Part shown: positions 5,119 to 7,083 of the stretch, piece by piece
Layout: every line of letters begins with the position of its first letter
Numbering within the stretch: position 1 is the stretch's first letter
NCBI GenBank assembly: GCA_005779435.1
Contig: SXJH01000206.1
Location: 1 to 7,083 of the forward strand
DNA from: Nitrosomonas sp.
GTDB lineage: Bacteria; Pseudomonadota; Gammaproteobacteria; Burkholderiales; Nitrosomonadaceae
Direction: 5' to 3'
DNA length: 7,083 bases
The notes under the pieces: model-generated
Databases searched by the model: none
Told to the model about the DNA's origin: nothing
Seen by the model: only the letters and a program-made list of their open reading frames with translations
Position numbers and translations under genes: made by a program

Positions 5119-6063
5119 TCAGACTCCAAGATGTTGACGCGGATTGAACGCAAGCTCCTGCGCCATGGTTTGGTAAAATACGCGCGCTTTTTCCGTCGTT
5201 GCGGGCGGCAACACGACCTCCAATACCAGATACAGATCGCCGGGCGTTGCTGCGGGAATGCCTCGTCCCTTCAAGCGCAGCTTGCGGCCCGTCTGGGAAT
5301 TTTCCGGCACGCGCACTTCAACCGCACCGTCCGGCACCGGAATTTTAACCGTCGCCCCCAGCGCGGCTTCCCATGGCGCAATCGGCAATGCGGCATAAAC
5401 ATTCTTGTTTTCAATCCGGTAGCGGCCATGCGGCTTGAACTGCACTTCCAAAAACAAATCTCCGGCAGCTTCCCCGCCGTGACCCTGACCGCCCTGCCCG
5501 GCCAGCCGGATCACTTGCCCGGCGTGCACGCCTTTGGGAATGCGCACATTCAGCGTATGTTCGGCAAGTACGGTGCGCCCTTGAGCGTCGAGCTTGGGCA
5601 TGCGCAAGGTCAAACTGCGAGTAGCGCCGTGGTAACTGTCCTCCAAATCGAGCATGATTTTAGCGTGATGATCGTCGCCACGCATCCGGTGATGCGCATG
5701 CCGCGCGCCCGTACCCATTTGCCCCCGGAACAATTGCGAAAAGAACTCGCTGAAATCGGCTGTCTGCGCGTCGCCGGATCCCTGTCCCCTGAATTCGAAA
5801 CCGGCATCCCAACCGGGCGGCGGCTGAAAATCGCTGCCGGCTTGATAGCCGCGCTGACTCAACTGATCGTAAGCCGCGCGTTTCTCAGGATCGGACAGTA
5901 CCGCATTGGCTTCGTTGATTTCTTTCATCTTCCGTTCCGCGTCGACTTCCTTGGAAACATCCGGATGATATTTGCGCGCCAGACGACGAAACGATTTCTT
6001 GATGTCTTCCGCCGTGGCATCGCGCGCCACACCCAGCGTTTTGTAATAATCCTTGAATTCCAA
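5119..6063 (-). CDS. cbpA: Curved-DNA-binding protein CbpA, DnaJ-like co-chaperone
   Basis: This encodes a 314-residue class II J protein (E. coli CbpA has 306). Residues 4-68 are the J domain, with HPD at 33-35 that stimulates DnaK ATP hydrolysis. Residues 75-132 are a Gly/Phe-rich linker with a histidine-rich patch (HAHH, DDHH). Residues 134-300 are the two substrate-binding beta domains, without the DnaJ zinc finger; RIPKGVHAGQVIRLAGQG and KLRLKGRGIP are typical. CbpA delivers unfolded proteins to DnaK and in E. coli also binds curved DNA. The start is TTG at 6063-6061: an in-frame TAA lies 6 codons upstream, AAGGGGA is 6 bases before the TTG, and the J domain begins at once. It is the first gene after the RpoH-type promoter. 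Confidence 0.93.
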   Translation of the reverse strand: MEFKDYYKTLGVARDATAEDIKKSFRRLARKYHPDVSKEVDAERKMKEINEANAVLSDPEKRAAYDQLSQRGYQAGSDFQPPPGWDAGFEFRGQGSGDAQTADFSEFFSQLFRGQMGTGARHAHHRMRGDDHHAKIMLDLEDSYHGATRSLTLRMPKLDAQGRTVLAEHTLNVRIPKGVHAGQVIRLAGQGGQGHGGEAAGDLFLEVQFKPHGRYRIENKNVYAALPIAPWEAALGATVKIPVPDGAVEVRVPENSQTGRKLRLKGRGIPAATPGDLYLVLEVVLPPATTEKARVFYQTMAQELAFNPRQHLGV

Positions 6064-6108
6064 ATCGATTCCCCTTGTTTATCGCGCCAATGGCACAGTT
6101 TCCCGAAC

Positions 6109-6136
6109 AGATGGGGTTTAGCGCCGGTTTATCAAG
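6109..6136 (-). promoter_or_regulatory. Heat-shock (RpoH, sigma-32) promoter of the cbpA operon
   Basis: Read on the minus strand, CTTGAT (6136-6131), a 14-base spacer and CCCCATCT (6116-6109) match the sigma-32 consensus (CTTGAA, 13-15 bases, CCCCATNT). E. coli dnaK P1, as I recall it, has the same CTTGAT box and spacer length, with CCCCATTT. Transcription should start about 7 bases on, near 6102, giving a leader of roughly 40 bases before the TTG of cbpA. The -35 box begins only 5 bases after the stop of the phoX-like gene. Confidence 0.82.
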
Positions 6137-6141
6137 CCGCC

Positions 6142-7083
6142 TCAAAAAGGCCCGGTAATCTCAAACGTCACGCCGTCTTCGCTGCGCCCCGTCGGCCCGC
6201 GCTGCGAACTGAAATACAACCGCGAGCCGTCGGGGCTGAAGGCCGGTCCGGTTATCTCCGAACGGTCGTGCCCCACCACTTGCAGCAGCGGCAAGACCTT
6301 GCCGCCGGATAAAACCACGATTTGCATGTCGCCGCCATCTTCCGCAACCAGCAATTCACCGGCGGCATTGGCGGTAATATTGTCGACACCGGTCAACACC
6401 GGCGCGACATGCAATGCCGCGTTATAGACGACGCCGAGATGCTGCCGCGCCACGTCGTAAGCCCACACGCGATTGTCGCCTTTGGTGGTGAAATAAACGA
6501 TGCCCCGCTGATACCAGATTCCCTCACCGCCTTTGAATCGGACGCTGCCGGCAACTTGCTTGCGCATCGGCGCTTTCTCCGCCAGCGGATCGGGCAGCGC
6601 ATGCCAGCGCACCGCCCCCACCCGGCCATCGACCACTTCCATAACCTCCAAAAAACCATCGTCCAGATCCGGGTTTCCGTCGGCGTCGAACGAACGCGCC
6701 GTGTAACGGTATAAACAACCGTCGGATTCGTCTTCCGTCAGATACAGCTGTTTGTTCAGCGTATCCACCGCCACCGCCTCATGCCGGAATATGCCCAAAG
6801 CGCTTCTGAGCCGCGCCGCTTTTTCCCCGAACGGATCGCATTCCCATACCCGGCCTTTATCGACCTCCTCGCACGACAACCAGGTTTGCCACGGCGTAGC
6901 TCCGCCCGCGCAGTTGCGGTCGGTCTGCTCCAAAACGGAATACGCATCGGCGATGCCGCCGCGCGCGTCGAAACGGATAGCACCGGCGCCGCCTCCCCGA
7001 TTATCGATCTCGCTGTTGGATACATACACCCACCCGCCGTCCGGGGCTGCAAACACCGCACCGCCATCCGGCGCGGCATGCCA
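6142..7083 (-). CDS. PhoX/DUF839 family phosphatase-like protein (partial, C-terminal part)
   Basis: The frame is open from the right edge to TGA at 6144-6142, giving 313 codons without the start. The sequence resembles the PhoX/DUF839 family of beta-propeller proteins, whose studied members are exported calcium- and iron-dependent alkaline phosphatases. Typical segments are WHAAPDGGAVF and WVYVSNSE at the start, GGATPWQTWLSCEE (the Cys near residue 71 of this fragment corresponds to the iron-ligand cysteine of PhoX), FRHEAVAVD, LTEDESDGCLYRYT, and the end GPAFSPDGSRLYFSSQRGP. The fragment suggests a protein shorter than classical PhoX (about 600 residues), though the missing N-terminus prevents a firm count and hides any Tat signal. 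Substrate is not proven; some DUF839 proteins are annotated without activity. No terminator is seen between it and the cbpA promoter, so some read-through is possible. Confidence 0.82.
   Translation of the reverse strand, partial: WHAAPDGGAVFAAPDGGWVYVSNSEIDNRGGGAGAIRFDARGGIADAYSVLEQTDRNCAGGATPWQTWLSCEEVDKGRVWECDPFGEKAARLRSALGIFRHEAVAVDTLNKQLYLTEDESDGCLYRYTARSFDADGNPDLDDGFLEVMEVVDGRVGAVRWHALPDPLAEKAPMRKQVAGSVRFKGGEGIWYQRGIVYFTTKGDNRVWAYDVARQHLGVVYNAALHVAPVLTGVDNITANAAGELLVAEDGGDMQIVVLSGGKVLPLLQVVGHDRSEITGPAFSPDGSRLYFSSQRGPTGRSEDGVTFEITGPF

Noticed and set aside
6061..6085. RNA thermometer over the cbpA ribosome site
   Set aside because: A four-base CGAT/ATCG stem around AAGGGGA is too short to mask the site; the RpoH promoter already explains heat control.
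5131..6312. A 393-codon open frame on the plus strand opposite cbpA
   Set aside because: It runs across cbpA, its promoter and the end of the phoX-like gene, has no recognisable domain and is explained by codon bias of the real genes.

Overview
The window looks like a chromosomal segment of a gammaproteobacterium. It has moderate-to-high GC, short intergenic gaps, and CbpA/CbpM, zinc-finger thioredoxin (TrxC type), DUF3135 and HtrA/DegS-like proteins. The protein mix reminds me of methanotrophs of the order Methylococcales, but that is an impression from protein style and no diagnostic marker is present. There are no rRNA or tRNA genes, insertion sequences or CRISPR arrays.

Left part, plus strand: the last 61 codons of a methyl-accepting chemotaxis protein (1-186), closed by a strong intrinsic terminator (213-251), then a small DUF3135 protein (390-749). 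A hairpin at 736-757 spans the DUF3135 stop codon and separates it from a convergent gene. That gene, on the minus strand (786-1391), encodes a very small RTX protein with nine calcium-binding nonapeptides. Its promoter carries a TATAAT box followed directly by a Fur-like operator, so it is probably induced by iron limitation and exported by a type I system not present here.

Centre, plus strand: 1520-3064 encodes an unusual fusion. A LicD-type phosphotransferase domain and a CTP-dependent cytidylyltransferase domain lie in one polypeptide with TPR-like helices. This suggests a single protein that makes a CDP-linked precursor and transfers its phospho-group to a glycan.

Right part, minus strand, read from right to left: the C-terminal part of a PhoX/DUF839 protein (7083-6142, running off the edge), then a tight cluster of cbpA (DnaJ-like co-chaperone), cbpM (its modulator), a TrxC-like thioredoxin, a possible 26-codon ORF and a membrane-anchored HtrA/DegS-like protease (down to 3078). 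Just after the phoX-like stop codon is a near-consensus RpoH (sigma-32) promoter, CTTGAT-N14-CCCCATCT, with the same spacing as E. coli dnaK P1. The cluster therefore reads as a heat-shock operon joining cytosolic folding, thiol chemistry and periplasmic proteolysis.

The most notable points are the thioredoxin active site, which reads WCGPR instead of WCGPC; the LicD-cytidylyltransferase fusion; the RpoH promoter and the operon it drives; and the Fur-like operator in front of the minimal RTX protein.
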